A stretch of 64,000 nt of DNA, taken from Chloroflexus aggregans DSM 9485 (GTDB lineage: Bacteria; Chloroflexota; Chloroflexia; Chloroflexales; Chloroflexaceae). The notes under the pieces were generated by a model. The model was not told where the DNA came from. It saw only the letters and a list, made by a program, of their open reading frames with translations, and did no database searches. Within the stretch, counting starts at the first letter, position 1. The number at the start of each line of letters is the position of its first letter. Location of the stretch: positions 1,026,001 to 1,090,000 of the forward strand of contig NC_011831.1 of assembly GCF_000021945.1 (NCBI RefSeq). The letters are read 5' to 3'. A program made the translations under genes and the position numbers. Below are positions 55,758 through 64,000 of this stretch, one piece after another.

Positions 55758-57455
55758 ATGCGGTACCTGATCGTCGGGTTCGTTGTTCTGATCCTGCTTA
55801 TTCCGTCCGGTTCGCGGCTTCCACTGGCGGTTACCCCGGCTTATCCACCACCGATCCGCCTGCCGGCGTGCCCACAGCCCACTGTGGCCGATGTCGACGC
55901 AATGCTCGCGTTGTTGCCACAGGCTGGCTATGATTGCACTGAGCAGATCGCGGTAGCACTTCGCCCCCGCATCGAGCCGGTATACGTGCAGGAGTTACTC
56001 GCGATTGCTGTTGAGCCGACCTTCGATACCCGTACCCGCCGCAATGCACTACGCATTTTGGGCCGCTTGGCCGAAAGTGGGCCGGTTACACGTGCTCGTG
56101 AGTTGATGGTGCAGCAGCAGTCGATGGTGCAGATGACGGCGCTCACCCTCCTTGAACGCGAACGCGACAATTTTCTGTTGCAAGATGCGGTCTGGCTGCT
56201 CGACAGCCACTACTATCCAAGCTGGGTAGCAGCACCGGCACTCGAACAGATTGCTCTCGGTGGCGAGTATGCGCCGGCGTTGCGTTACCGCGCCGCCCGT
56301 GCTCGTGCTCGGCTCATCGCTGCTGAATACGGACCATTGCGTGATGATTCGCAGCGTTTCATCGTGGCGGCACTGCGCAGCGCCGATCCCGGTGTACGCA
56401 CCGCTGCCGCTGAAGCGATTAGTTTCTTGCGCGACGACCAATTGACAGCACGGACAGATTGGTTACAGCTTGTGGAGGAAGCGCTGGTCCACGAGCCGCC
56501 GTTGCACGTAGCTACCGATAGCGGCGATCCACGTGGAGCCGCACTGTTAACCTTCCTTGAGAGTACGCCAACGACGCTGACGGCACGGGCTGCATTAGCA
56601 CGCGCTGCCGACCGATTGGCCGGCGAAACTGCGACGGTGCCACGGCTCAATGCCTTGCGCATAGCATACGAACACCTTGCCCTACCGTTGCAACACGAAA
56701 GTGCAACAGTCGTGCTGCGCACCGGTCCTGCCGAGACGAGCGATGGCGATGAACTGTTAGCGATCGTAGCTACAACGTATGCACAGGCTCGTCGCTTCCT
56801 GGGTTCGGTAGGAGAAACGCCAATCCCCGGCGAAGAGCATCTCCCATTACAGGTGCTAATCTTCCCCGGCCAGGCTGCATATCGTGACTATATGCGCGCC
56901 TTTACCCCCTTCACCGTTGATGTCGATGGCATTTACGACGTGCAGCAGAACACGCTCTACAGCTACCGGCGTCGTGATGATCAGACTGCGAACACGCTCG
57001 CCGAGACGCTCCGCCACGAAGTAGCCCATGCAGTCACAGCGGCCTATCTCTTTCCCGGCCAGTGGCACACGCCCGGCTACCACGCCGAACCGAAGGGCTG
57101 GTTTGATGAAGGATTTGCTGAAGTATTGGCCGCACAAACCAAACCCGACGCGCCACTTCAGCCGCATCCGCGTCATTTGGCGACTATCTGTGCACAACCG
57201 CTCAAGCCGGCTCTCGCCGATCTGGTGGCGTTACGTACCGGGTATGACCAGTATGGGACGTTCGATTACCCGGCAGCTTGGGCATTGATGCATTTCTTGC
57301 TCGCCGAACGACCCGCAGCAGCGGCAGCCTTGATCTCGGCATGGCGCAACCAGACGTATCATCTAGCTAACTGGCCAACGTTGGGTGGTTGGTCAGATTG
57401 GACCAGCGCCGAATCCGATTGGCACTTTGCGATTGAGCGTTGGTGTAGGCTATAA
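55758..57455 (+). CDS. Secreted HExxH metalloprotease with HEAT-like N-terminal region
   Basis: 565 residues from ATG 55758 (MRYLIVGFVVLILLIPSGSRL), chosen because this begins a clear signal peptide or anchor; ATG 55710 is an alternative. The N-terminal half is alpha-helical with HEAT-like repeats (ALRILGRLAESGPV, AALRSADPGVRTAAAEAISFL). The C-terminal half is a gluzincin-type peptidase: zinc ligands in TLRHEVAHAVTAAYLF (HExxH) and a third ligand in GWFDEGFAEVLAAQ. Family resembles the peptidase MA-like domain proteins. It ends DWHFAIERWCRL; its stop overlaps a TATAAT at 57451-57456. Confidence 0.82.
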   Translation: MRYLIVGFVVLILLIPSGSRLPLAVTPAYPPPIRLPACPQPTVADVDAMLALLPQAGYDCTEQIAVALRPRIEPVYVQELLAIAVEPTFDTRTRRNALRILGRLAESGPVTRARELMVQQQSMVQMTALTLLERERDNFLLQDAVWLLDSHYYPSWVAAPALEQIALGGEYAPALRYRAARARARLIAAEYGPLRDDSQRFIVAALRSADPGVRTAAAEAISFLRDDQLTARTDWLQLVEEALVHEPPLHVATDSGDPRGAALLTFLESTPTTLTARAALARAADRLAGETATVPRLNALRIAYEHLALPLQHESATVVLRTGPAETSDGDELLAIVATTYAQARRFLGSVGETPIPGEEHLPLQVLIFPGQAAYRDYMRAFTPFTVDVDGIYDVQQNTLYSYRRRDDQTANTLAETLRHEVAHAVTAAYLFPGQWHTPGYHAEPKGWFDEGFAEVLAAQTKPDAPLQPHPRHLATICAQPLKPALADLVALRTGYDQYGTFDYPAAWALMHFLLAERPAAAAALISAWRNQTYHLANWPTLGGWSDWTSAESDWHFAIERWCRL

Positions 57456-57456
57456 T
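57451..57456 (+). promoter_or_regulatory. -10 box (TATAAT) for the DUF1232 gene
   Basis: TATAAT overlaps the stop codon of the metalloprotease and lies 33 bases before ATG 57489. -35 not convincing. Confidence 0.4.
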
Positions 57457-57488
57457 ACAGCCGACATTATGCAATACTTGGTCAACTT

Positions 57489-57863
57489 ATGCTGACAACC
57501 CTCAAGCGCCATGCCCACACACTTAAGCGCGAAGCCTACACACTGTACATTGCTCTGCGCGATCCGCGAGTACCCTGGTACACCAAAGTGCTGCTTGCCC
57601 TAGTGGTAGCCCATACCTTCAGTCCCATCGATCTTATTCCTGATTTCATACCGGTGCTGGGGTATCTAGACGATCTCATCTTAACCCCACTCGGTATCTG
57701 GCTCGCACTCAAACTTATCCCACCGGAGGTGATACATGCAGCCCGCCAACAAGCAACAACCTTAGACGAACAAGGGAAGCCGGTCAGTCGCATCGGTGCT
57801 ATGATGGTGATCGGGATCTGGCTGATCGGTCTGATTGGCCTGCTCTGGTGGTGGTTCTCATAA
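57489..57863 (+). CDS. DUF1232 (YkvA-like) membrane protein
   Basis: 124 residues. The DUF1232 core is plain: DPRVPWYTKVLLALVVAHTFSP and IDLIPDFIPVLGYLDDLILTPLGI, and a final helix IGIWLIGLIGLLWWWF. Small membrane-associated proteins of unknown role, widespread in bacteria. Confidence 0.9.
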   Translation: MLTTLKRHAHTLKREAYTLYIALRDPRVPWYTKVLLALVVAHTFSPIDLIPDFIPVLGYLDDLILTPLGIWLALKLIPPEVIHAARQQATTLDEQGKPVSRIGAMMVIGIWLIGLIGLLWWWFS

Positions 57864-57977
57864 CATACACCACCGTTACCGTGTGCGAATGGTTAAGGAG
57901 ACACAAAGCAGCGGAGCCACTCAACGCGCGACTCCGCCGCCCACATCAATCGCCACACCTGCTCCACCCAAGATGGC

Positions 57978-58877
57978 TTATACCCCTGAGTGAGCAACAC
58001 CGCGCCCATCGATATACGCATGGGCCATACGCGGCGTATTCCACGCCAAACCCACCGAACCGTCCGCTGTCAAGACGATAACGCCACCGCGTCCATCAGG
58101 CACCAACTCACCGAGCAAGCGAATACCACGCTCAGCAGCCTCTTGGGGAGCAATTCCGGCTTCCAGCAACTCAACCACTCGCCGGGCCAGCGCCACCCGC
58201 GTAATCGATTCACCCCAGCCGGTGCAAACGGCTGCACCTACCGGCGTCGCGTATAGTCCACATCCAATAAGCGGCGTATCACCAACCCGGCCCGGCAGCT
58301 TAAAGGGCGTACCACCGGTCGAATTAGCGGCGACCAGATTCCCAGCCCGATCGAGCGCAATCGCACCCACCGTATCGTGCGCATCGGTCGCAGAGGGAGG
58401 AGGCGCACCCCTGGCCTGCCACTCTAACCACAAACGTCGCTCACGCTCAACAATCAGCTCTTCATTGGTACACAGCGTCATTCCAACAGACACGGCAAAC
58501 ACTTCCGCACCGGGACCGACCAGCATCGTCGCCGGGCCGGTGAGCACGTGGCGGGCCAACGTGATCGGGTTGCGAATCTGGCGCACCCCGGCCACAGCAC
58601 CATAACGAAGGGTGCGCCCATCCATCACCGCCGCGTCAAGTTCGACCATACCGGCGCTATTGAGCACCGAACCGGTGCCGGCATCGAAGATCGGATCATC
58701 TTCCATCACCCGCACCGCCGCCTCGACTGCATCGAGCGCGCTGCCACCGCGCTGCAAACATTGCCAGCCGGCGGCTCGCGCCGCCTCGCACCCGGCGATA
58801 TGCGCCGCCACCTGGTCATCGGGGATTGCCCATGCTCCACCATGCACGATCAGTGCGATCAACGACTCTGTTGTCAC
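57978..58877 (-). CDS. iaaA: Isoaspartyl peptidase/L-asparaginase (type 2, Ntn hydrolase)
   Basis: 299 residues. N-terminal nucleophile hydrolase; autocleavage would expose Thr169 in HDTVGAIALDRAGNLVAANSTGG, giving alpha and beta chains. Substrate loop RVGDTPLIGCGLYA and the N-terminal ALIVHGGAW, SALDAVEAAVRVMEDDPIFDAGTGSVLN and ELDAAVMDG are all family hallmarks. Releases aspartate from isoaspartyl dipeptides or hydrolyses asparagine. Confidence 0.92.
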   Translation of the reverse strand: MTTESLIALIVHGGAWAIPDDQVAAHIAGCEAARAAGWQCLQRGGSALDAVEAAVRVMEDDPIFDAGTGSVLNSAGMVELDAAVMDGRTLRYGAVAGVRQIRNPITLARHVLTGPATMLVGPGAEVFAVSVGMTLCTNEELIVERERRLWLEWQARGAPPPSATDAHDTVGAIALDRAGNLVAANSTGGTPFKLPGRVGDTPLIGCGLYATPVGAAVCTGWGESITRVALARRVVELLEAGIAPQEAAERGIRLLGELVPDGRGGVIVLTADGSVGLAWNTPRMAHAYIDGRGVAHSGV

Positions 58878-58910
58878 GCTGTTACCTTCCGTTCTCTACA
58901 AGCATACCGG

Positions 58911-58944
58911 TCAGAAACGAAAACCGTCGCCTTTGAGGCGACGG
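58911..58944 (-). terminator. Intrinsic terminator after the tRNA genes
   Basis: Minus-strand stem CCGTCGCC / GGCGACGG (8 pairs, loop TCAAA), followed by TTTTCGTTTC. Directly downstream of tRNA-Ala(GGC). A textbook rho-independent terminator. Confidence 0.85.
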
Positions 58945-58953
58945 AATGGATTT

Positions 58954-59029
58954 TGGTGGAGCCAAGGGGATTCGAACCCCTGACCTCAACACTGCCAGTG
59001 TTGCGCTCTTCCAACTGAGCTATGGCCCC
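58954..59029 (-). tRNA. tRNA-Ala (anticodon GGC)
   Basis: 76 bases including an encoded CCA. Acceptor stem GGGGCCA/TGGCTCC, D arm GCTCAGTTGG...GAGC, anticodon stem CAACA/TGTTG with loop CTGGCAG (anticodon GGC), T arm with GGTTCGAATCC. Decodes GCC and GCU. Confidence 0.95.
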
Positions 59030-59034
59030 GAACT

Positions 59035-59110
59035 TGGTGGAGGTGAGGGGATTCGAACCCCTGACCTCGACAGTGCGATTGTCGCGCTCTACCAACTGAG
59101 CTACACCCCC
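59035..59110 (-). tRNA. tRNA-Ala (anticodon CGC)
   Basis: 76 bases including an encoded CCA. Acceptor stem GGGGGTG/CACCTCC, D arm GCTCAGTTGGTAGAGC, anticodon stem CGACA/TGTCG with loop ATCGCAC (anticodon CGC), T arm GGGTTCGAATCCC. Decodes GCG. Five bases upstream of the GGC gene, so they are a tandem pair ending at the terminator. Confidence 0.93.
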
Positions 59111-59197
59111 GCTCACACCGGGCTATCTTACCACGATTAGCAGAGGATGTCAAACTATACCGCTAATATTCGTCGGCGGGAGTGACCCTCACCCCCC

Positions 59198-59230
59198 CTC
59201 CCCCTCTCCCGCGATGCGGGAGAGGGGGAG
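59198..59230. terminator. 15-base-pair perfect hairpin
   Basis: CTCCCCCTCTCCCGC / GCGGGAGAGGGGGAG with a GAT loop. Very stable. Lies between the repeat array and the tRNA genes. May end minus-strand transcripts coming from the giant surface-protein gene before they enter the tRNAs. Confidence 0.6.
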
Positions 59231-59250
59231 ATAAAACACCTTTCGCGACT

Positions 59251-60207
59251 TTTGCCTTTCGTGAGGGCACGGCGTGGGGCACGGCAGCGCCGTGCCCCTA
59301 CGGGGGCGCTCTGTGCGTGCGGGGCCTTCGCGCCCTTTGCGCCTTTGCGCCCTTTGCGCCTTTGCGTTACCCGCCTTTGCCTTTCGTGAGGACACGGCGT
59401 GGGGCACGGCAGCGCCGTGCCCCTACGGGGGCGCTCTGTGCGTGCGGGGCCTTCGCGCCCTTTGCGCCTTTGCGCCCTCTGCGCCTTTGCGTTACCCGCT
59501 CTGCGCCTTTGCGCCTTTGCGTTACCCGCCTTTGCCTTTCGTGAGGGCACGGCGTGGGGCACGGCAGCGCCGTGCCCCTACGGGGGCGCTCTGTGCGTGC
59601 GGGGCCTTCGCGCCCTTTGCGCCTTTGCGCCCTCTGCGCCTTTGCGTTACCCGCCTTTGCCTTTCGTGAGGACACGGCGTGGGGCACGGCAGCGCCGTGC
59701 CCCTACGGGGGCACTCTGTGCGTGCGGGGCCTTCGCGCCTTTCGCGCCTTTGCGCCCTCTGCGCCTTTGCGTTACCCGCCTTTGCCTTTCGTGAGGACAC
59801 GGCGTGGGGCACGGCAGCGCCGTGCCCCTACGGGGGCGCTCTGTGCGTGCGGGGCCTTTGCCCCCTTTGCGCCTTTGCGCCCTTTGCGCCTTTGCGTTAC
59901 CCGCCTTTGCCTTTCGTGAGGACACGGCGTGGAGCACGGCAGCGCCGTGCCCCTACGGGGGCGCTCTGTGCGTGCGGGGCCTTCGCGCCCTTCGCGCCTT
60001 TGCGCCCTTTGCGCCTTTGCGTTACCCGCCTTTGCCTTTCGTGAGGACACGGCGTGGAGCACGGCAGCGCCGTGCCCCTACGGGGGCGCTCTGTGCGTGC
60101 GGGGCCTTCGCGCCCTTCGCGCCTTTGCGCCCTCTGCGCCTTTGCGTTACCCGCTCTGCGCCTTTGCGCCCTTTGCGCCTTTGCGTTACCCGCCTTTGCG
60201 TGAGCGT
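59251..60207. repeat. Tandem array of seven 125-145-base repeats
   Basis: The junction TTTGCCTTTCGTGAGG recurs at 59251, 59386, 59531, 59656, 59781, 59906 and 60031. Each unit has a palindrome GGCACGGCAGCGCCGTGCC, the word CCTACGGGGGCGCTCTG, then alternating CGCCCTTTGCGCCTTTGCG blocks. The array ends two bases from the stop codon of the surface-protein gene. Open frames on both strands are by-products of high GC. Not coding. Confidence 0.88.
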
Positions 60208-60208
60208 C

Positions 60209-63200
60209 CTACTTGAAGATGACCGGTACCCATACCCGATTTGGCCCATTCGTCGACAGCGAACCGATGGTGGTGGTGTTACCGGCTGCATCCCGTGCCG
60301 TGATGTAGATGCGGTGAGGGCCGGGTACGCTCAACGCCGCGACGTAGCGCCACCGGTTGCCTTGCAGATCGGCGGCCCCGTTTTCAACCAATCCATCGGG
60401 CCGTTCCACCCGCACGGTGATGGCCGTAACCCCCACCGCGTCGGCATACGTGCCGCCGATCAAGACGTTCCCTGCCGGCAGCGGCGCGGCGGGTGGTACC
60501 AACCCACCGGTGACGGTTGGCGCCACCGTGTCGATCACGTAGTCGAATTGGCGGGCCGGGCCGCGATTGCCGGCAAGGTCAATCGGTGTCAATCGCACGT
60601 ACTGCGTAGCTTGCGCAACCGCCTCACGAATAGGCAAGGCATAGCTCCAATTGTCGTTCTCGTCAACCCACACCTCTTCGCATTGGAAGCCACGCCCATC
60701 CTGCTGATCGACACAGATTTCTACTGCCCACGCAGCGCGGTCGTCTTGTACCCGGCCATCGAGTTGCACCGTGCCGATACTCACCGATCCTATGCCTAAG
60801 CGCGCAACACTGGGGTCGCTTAATATGAGACTAGGCGCATTTGTGTCCACGGTCAGAGCAACCGGATCGCTCCAATCGCTGGTTTGGCCGCCGGCATCGG
60901 TGGCGCGTACCCGCATCGTCACCGCTGTGCCATCGGCTGGATTGCCGATGTTGACCGCACACTGCCATTCGCCATCGTCGGGGGTGGGGTCGGTGCAGGT
61001 GGTGATCACGGGGGCAGCCGTACCCACCTGGGTCTCGATCTGAATCTGCGGCACGTCCGATTCGTCCCACGCCACGCCGGACACCGTGACCAAACCGGGT
61101 TTCACATAGGCGACCGGATCGTAGATCTCGACATACTCCGGCGGCACTATGTCAACTGGATGGTCAACGAAGAACCAATCGAGCGCATCGTCGAAGCCGG
61201 TGGTGTCATCGTGGAAGGAGATGTCCACCGTGGCCCAGTCTTCGTCTTCACCCGCGTCGCGGGCGATCTGGCGATAGACCACACCGATAAAGGTGGCAGT
61301 GCCGCCGGTATTGGGGGCGATGGTTCCTAAGGTGATGAACTGTTCGTAGTAGGGGGTCCCGGCCGATCCAATCACAAGGTTGCCGCCCGGCAGCCGCAGC
61401 GCCCCCCAGTTGACGATCCATGCCTGTACGTTTTCGGCTGGCGCTTCCCCGACATTTTCGTAGTGGATCGTGTAGGTAATGGTCTGCCCTTCAAACAACG
61501 GCGGATGGGAGTTGTCGATCTCGGCGAGCTGGGTGCTCGCCACGTGGTTGTTGGTGTCGAGAAGCTCGCCCTGCGCGTCGATCAGCTCGTCGGTGAAGAT
61601 TGAGTAGATCGATCCCACCGGGGTGGCCGTGATGCGGAACCGCACATCAGCCACGACCTGCCCTACGCCGGGGCACAGGCCGGGGCCGAGATTGGCCCAC
61701 GCGATCACGTTGGTGAGCGTGATCTGATTGGTGATCGCTTCGCTACTGCGGCTATTGAGCACCCGCGGACTGGTGAGCGGGTTGTTGGCCGGCATCACTG
61801 CCCACGTGCGCAGGCTGTCTTCTTCGGTGGCGTAGGCTAGCACACGCGCCTGCGTCGTGGCCGGGCTCGTGATATTGAGCACCGCAAACGGCAGGTAGGC
61901 CTCGAACAGATCGGGTTGGGCAGCGTCAACCCACACCTGCCATGCGCCGCTCATCGCCACCCACGCCGCGCCATTCCAATGCAACAGACTGATGGTCTGC
62001 GCGTCATCGACCCGCAACAGGTAGTCAGGGGCAAAACCGTCGGGGAAGCGCAGATCGGGCTGGCCGGCCGGCATCCCTTGCGTATAGACCGCCGGCGCGC
62101 CGCCGGTAGCGGTATCAAGGTAGAGGTACAAATCCTCGCTTTCCCCCCAGATAGCGCCGCGCCATGCCACCCGCAGCGCCCGATCGTCCCAGCTCGCATA
62201 GAGACGTTGCACGTCCCGGGTTGCAGCCAGTTCGCTGGCGCGGCGAGCCAATGCGCTGTTTTGACCAACCAACGCACATTGTCCCTCACGCCAGCCGGTG
62301 GCAATCGTCCGTTCCGGCGCGGTGAAACCGGTTTGCGAAATAGCATCAGGCGTAAGCTGCGTATCGTAAATGATCGGGCCAAAGGTCTGGATGCGTTGGT
62401 TGCCGTTGGCGTCTTGCTGCACCAAATGCGCATAGAGGATGCTGCCTTCAGGTGGCGTAGGCAGATCGTGGCTGCCGGGGCCAGCCCCATACGCACTGAG
62501 AGCGGTCAGATTCGGCTCGCGGTCGGTGCTCCAACCGGCACGGAAGGTGACCGGGCCGGCGTTGTCGCTGCCTGCCCCCCATTCCATCCGCAAACCAGCG
62601 CCGGCAGCACGCACGGCATCGCCTTCGTTCAACGTTGCGCCGCCGATCACACGCAATGTCGCTGTCTGCGCCGCCGGTGGGCGGACATCAACCACCATCG
62701 GCTGCGCTGTGGCCGTGATCGTCTGCCCGGCTGCATCGGTTGCCCGCAGATCCATCGTGAACGACCAGTTATCGAGGTCGCTGGCCGGCTGGTTGACCGG
62801 CACCCACCAGCGCCCGCTCATAGCCGGATCGGGAGCGGCATCGATCCACGTCACGCCATCGAACGAGGCTTGCACATTCGTGATCACGCCGGTATCGGTC
62901 ACTTGAATCGGCAGTGCCAGCGTATCGCTGAAGGTATTGGCCGCCGTCAAGACTGCTGTCGCAAAGCCAATGGCCGTGGGAGCCGCCGTATCGACCATGA
63001 GCGCGATCTGGCGGGTAGCGAGACGATTGCTCTGATCGGTGACTTGCACTTCCAGCGCGTAGCGACCCTCTGCCGTCGGCGTCCACGTGGTCGAGAAGGA
63101 GCCGGTCAGTTCGCCAGACCACATCTGCTCGAAGATCAAGCTGCTATTCACCAATACGCGCACCCGGCTCAAACCGGCATCGGCCCGCGCATTGCCGGCG

Positions 63201-64000
63201 ATCGTAATCGGATCGAGCGTGGTGCGGACATTGCCGGTTGGCGCGGTAACGAGCAGATCGACCACCGGCGCAGGTGGCGTGACCGGCTGCGGCGTGCCGC
63301 TGCCGGTGCGGCCCAGCGTGTCTTGGGCCGTCGCGGTGCTGGTATAGGTGATATGGCCATTGACCACGTAGGTTACATCACGCCCGTGCAGCAGCCGCAC
63401 CTCGTCGCTGAGCCGGCGCCACGCCGGGGGCTGGTAATAGACGAGGGTGTCAGTCTGTTCGAGGATCGTGCCGCTGGGGGGCGGACAGACCAGCGTTGCG
63501 CTGGCGAGATTGATGTCACGGGCTTGGCAGGTGATAGTAGTGCGCGCCAGCGCGCCGCTACCCTGTTGGGCGACTGTCACTGTCACCTGCGGCGCGCGCA
63601 GATCGACCATGCCCCGCCAGACAATCACCCCCGCCGGATCAACGGTGCGATTGCCGAGCGCGTCGGTGGCGCGTATGGCAAGTGCATACATCCCGTCGAG
63701 CGTGTTCGGGACGGGCAGACTCCACGTACTAGCGGCGGCGCCGGGTGTGGCGAGCGTGACGTTCTGCCACGTGAGATCCGCCGCTGCGCGCAGATGCGCG
63801 ACTTCATCGGCAGTGAGCGCGTAGCCGTACAGATAGACCTCATCGAGCTGGCCGGCGAAGCCGCCTAGCCGCGCTTCGGCGGCAGGCAGCGTACCGGCGG
63901 CGCAGGGGGCGCTGGCCACGGCCACGCCATCACCGTAGACGGCTAATGTGGCGCCGTCGTAGGCTAACACGAGGTGCTGCCAACCCACGCCAGCCAGCGT
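60209..64000 (-). CDS. Giant Ig-like surface/secreted protein (5' truncated by window)
   Basis: At least 1263 residues; the frame stays open to the window end. Starts within a LamG/concanavalin-like domain (WQHLVLAYDGATLAVYGDG, GQLDEVYLYGYALTADEV), followed by many Ig/Bacterial-Ig-like repeats with motifs such as VVDLLVTAPTGNVRT, YALEVQVTDQSNRL, PPEYVEIYDPVAYVKPGLVTVSG. A DUF11-like module (TYTIHYENVGEAPAENVQ) sits in the middle. It ends NRVWVPVIFK, resembling the short hydrophobic tail (often YLPLI-type) seen on many secreted Chloroflexota proteins. Likely extracellular or surface-attached. The antisense 650-codon frame is a shadow. Confidence 0.85.
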   Translation of the reverse strand, partial: TLAGVGWQHLVLAYDGATLAVYGDGVAVASAPCAAGTLPAAEARLGGFAGQLDEVYLYGYALTADEVAHLRAAADLTWQNVTLATPGAAASTWSLPVPNTLDGMYALAIRATDALGNRTVDPAGVIVWRGMVDLRAPQVTVTVAQQGSGALARTTITCQARDINLASATLVCPPPSGTILEQTDTLVYYQPPAWRRLSDEVRLLHGRDVTYVVNGHITYTSTATAQDTLGRTGSGTPQPVTPPAPVVDLLVTAPTGNVRTTLDPITIAGNARADAGLSRVRVLVNSSLIFEQMWSGELTGSFSTTWTPTAEGRYALEVQVTDQSNRLATRQIALMVDTAAPTAIGFATAVLTAANTFSDTLALPIQVTDTGVITNVQASFDGVTWIDAAPDPAMSGRWWVPVNQPASDLDNWSFTMDLRATDAAGQTITATAQPMVVDVRPPAAQTATLRVIGGATLNEGDAVRAAGAGLRMEWGAGSDNAGPVTFRAGWSTDREPNLTALSAYGAGPGSHDLPTPPEGSILYAHLVQQDANGNQRIQTFGPIIYDTQLTPDAISQTGFTAPERTIATGWREGQCALVGQNSALARRASELAATRDVQRLYASWDDRALRVAWRGAIWGESEDLYLYLDTATGGAPAVYTQGMPAGQPDLRFPDGFAPDYLLRVDDAQTISLLHWNGAAWVAMSGAWQVWVDAAQPDLFEAYLPFAVLNITSPATTQARVLAYATEEDSLRTWAVMPANNPLTSPRVLNSRSSEAITNQITLTNVIAWANLGPGLCPGVGQVVADVRFRITATPVGSIYSIFTDELIDAQGELLDTNNHVASTQLAEIDNSHPPLFEGQTITYTIHYENVGEAPAENVQAWIVNWGALRLPGGNLVIGSAGTPYYEQFITLGTIAPNTGGTATFIGVVYRQIARDAGEDEDWATVDISFHDDTTGFDDALDWFFVDHPVDIVPPEYVEIYDPVAYVKPGLVTVSGVAWDESDVPQIQIETQVGTAAPVITTCTDPTPDDGEWQCAVNIGNPADGTAVTMRVRATDAGGQTSDWSDPVALTVDTNAPSLILSDPSVARLGIGSVSIGTVQLDGRVQDDRAAWAVEICVDQQDGRGFQCEEVWVDENDNWSYALPIREAVAQATQYVRLTPIDLAGNRGPARQFDYVIDTVAPTVTGGLVPPAAPLPAGNVLIGGTYADAVGVTAITVRVERPDGLVENGAADLQGNRWRYVAALSVPGPHRIYITARDAAGNTTTIGSLSTNGPNRVWVPVIFK

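Noticed and set aside
59251..60207. Coding frames of about 90-330 codons in the second array
   Set aside because: Repeat-derived on both strands, no domain and no ribosome site.
61916..63868. 650-codon frame on the plus strand
   Set aside because: Antisense to the giant Ig-like gene, with low-complexity Arg/Ala/Gly-rich content and no family signal.
1..64000. Genome-wide reassignment of TAG to an amino acid
   Set aside because: Many intact genes end in TAG directly before the next gene or a terminator, so TAG is a normal stop here.

Overview
The window looks like a chromosomal segment of a filamentous anoxygenic phototroph of the Chloroflexota, most like Chloroflexus. The evidence is a bchY-bchZ pair (chlorophyllide a reductase) without bchX, a moderately GC-rich coding style, many large PAS/GAF/HD-GYP signalling proteins, a secreted Ig-repeat protein ending in VWVPVIFK, and dense families of short palindromic and 'gcgcaaag' repeats. 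Species assignment is inference.

Layout. 1-8.8 kb (+): envelope or exopolysaccharide operon with two GT4 glycosyltransferases, a GT2 transferase, a small EamA/SMR-like membrane protein, a SIS isomerase, a DegT aminotransferase, an FAD oxidoreductase, a polyprenyl glycosylphosphotransferase and a Gfo/Idh/MocA dehydrogenase. 8.9-15.5 kb (-): acyl-CoA ligase, small membrane protein, two-domain PPK2 polyphosphate:AMP phosphotransferase and a large decayed GAF/PAS/HD-GYP sensor. 15.7-24.5 kb (+): phosphorelay cluster with a soluble histidine kinase, a hybrid kinase, CheY, an Hpt-REC-REC-GGDEF protein and a REC-CpaE/MinD ATPase. 24.5-26.2 kb: degenerate IS200/IS605 element. 26.2-35.3 kb: Pro-rich membrane protein, phosphoesterase, class III aminotransferase, uppP, tyrosine recombinase, bchY, bchZ and surE. 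35.7-39.5 kb (-): three-gene operon of a CHAT-protease/NTPase/TPR protein, a mini zinc-ribbon protein and a three-helix membrane protein. 39.6-42.1 kb: 2.5 kb array of palindrome-rich tandem repeats. 42.3-58.9 kb: housekeeping, signalling and repair genes (def, HD hydrolase, RpiB-like, SDR, two-component genes, HD-GYP, SH3b, DUF3445, mmuM, GT2, ruvB, photolyase, double-DTG aspartyl protease, HExxH metalloprotease, DUF1232, isoaspartyl peptidase). 58.9-64 kb: two tRNA-Ala genes, a second repeat array and the 3' part of a giant Ig-like surface protein.

Four genes in this window (a GAF/PAS/HD-GYP sensor, a histidine kinase, TnpB and the CHAT protein) carry an in-frame TAG after which recognisable family sequence continues, and three show frameshifts. 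TAG is also the ordinary stop of many intact genes here, so this is not code reassignment. It is decay, sequence error or local readthrough, and resequencing would tell which. The most interesting candidate system is the CHAT-STAND-TPR/zinc-ribbon/membrane-protein operon next to the large repeat array: its architecture resembles caspase-like bacterial immune proteins.
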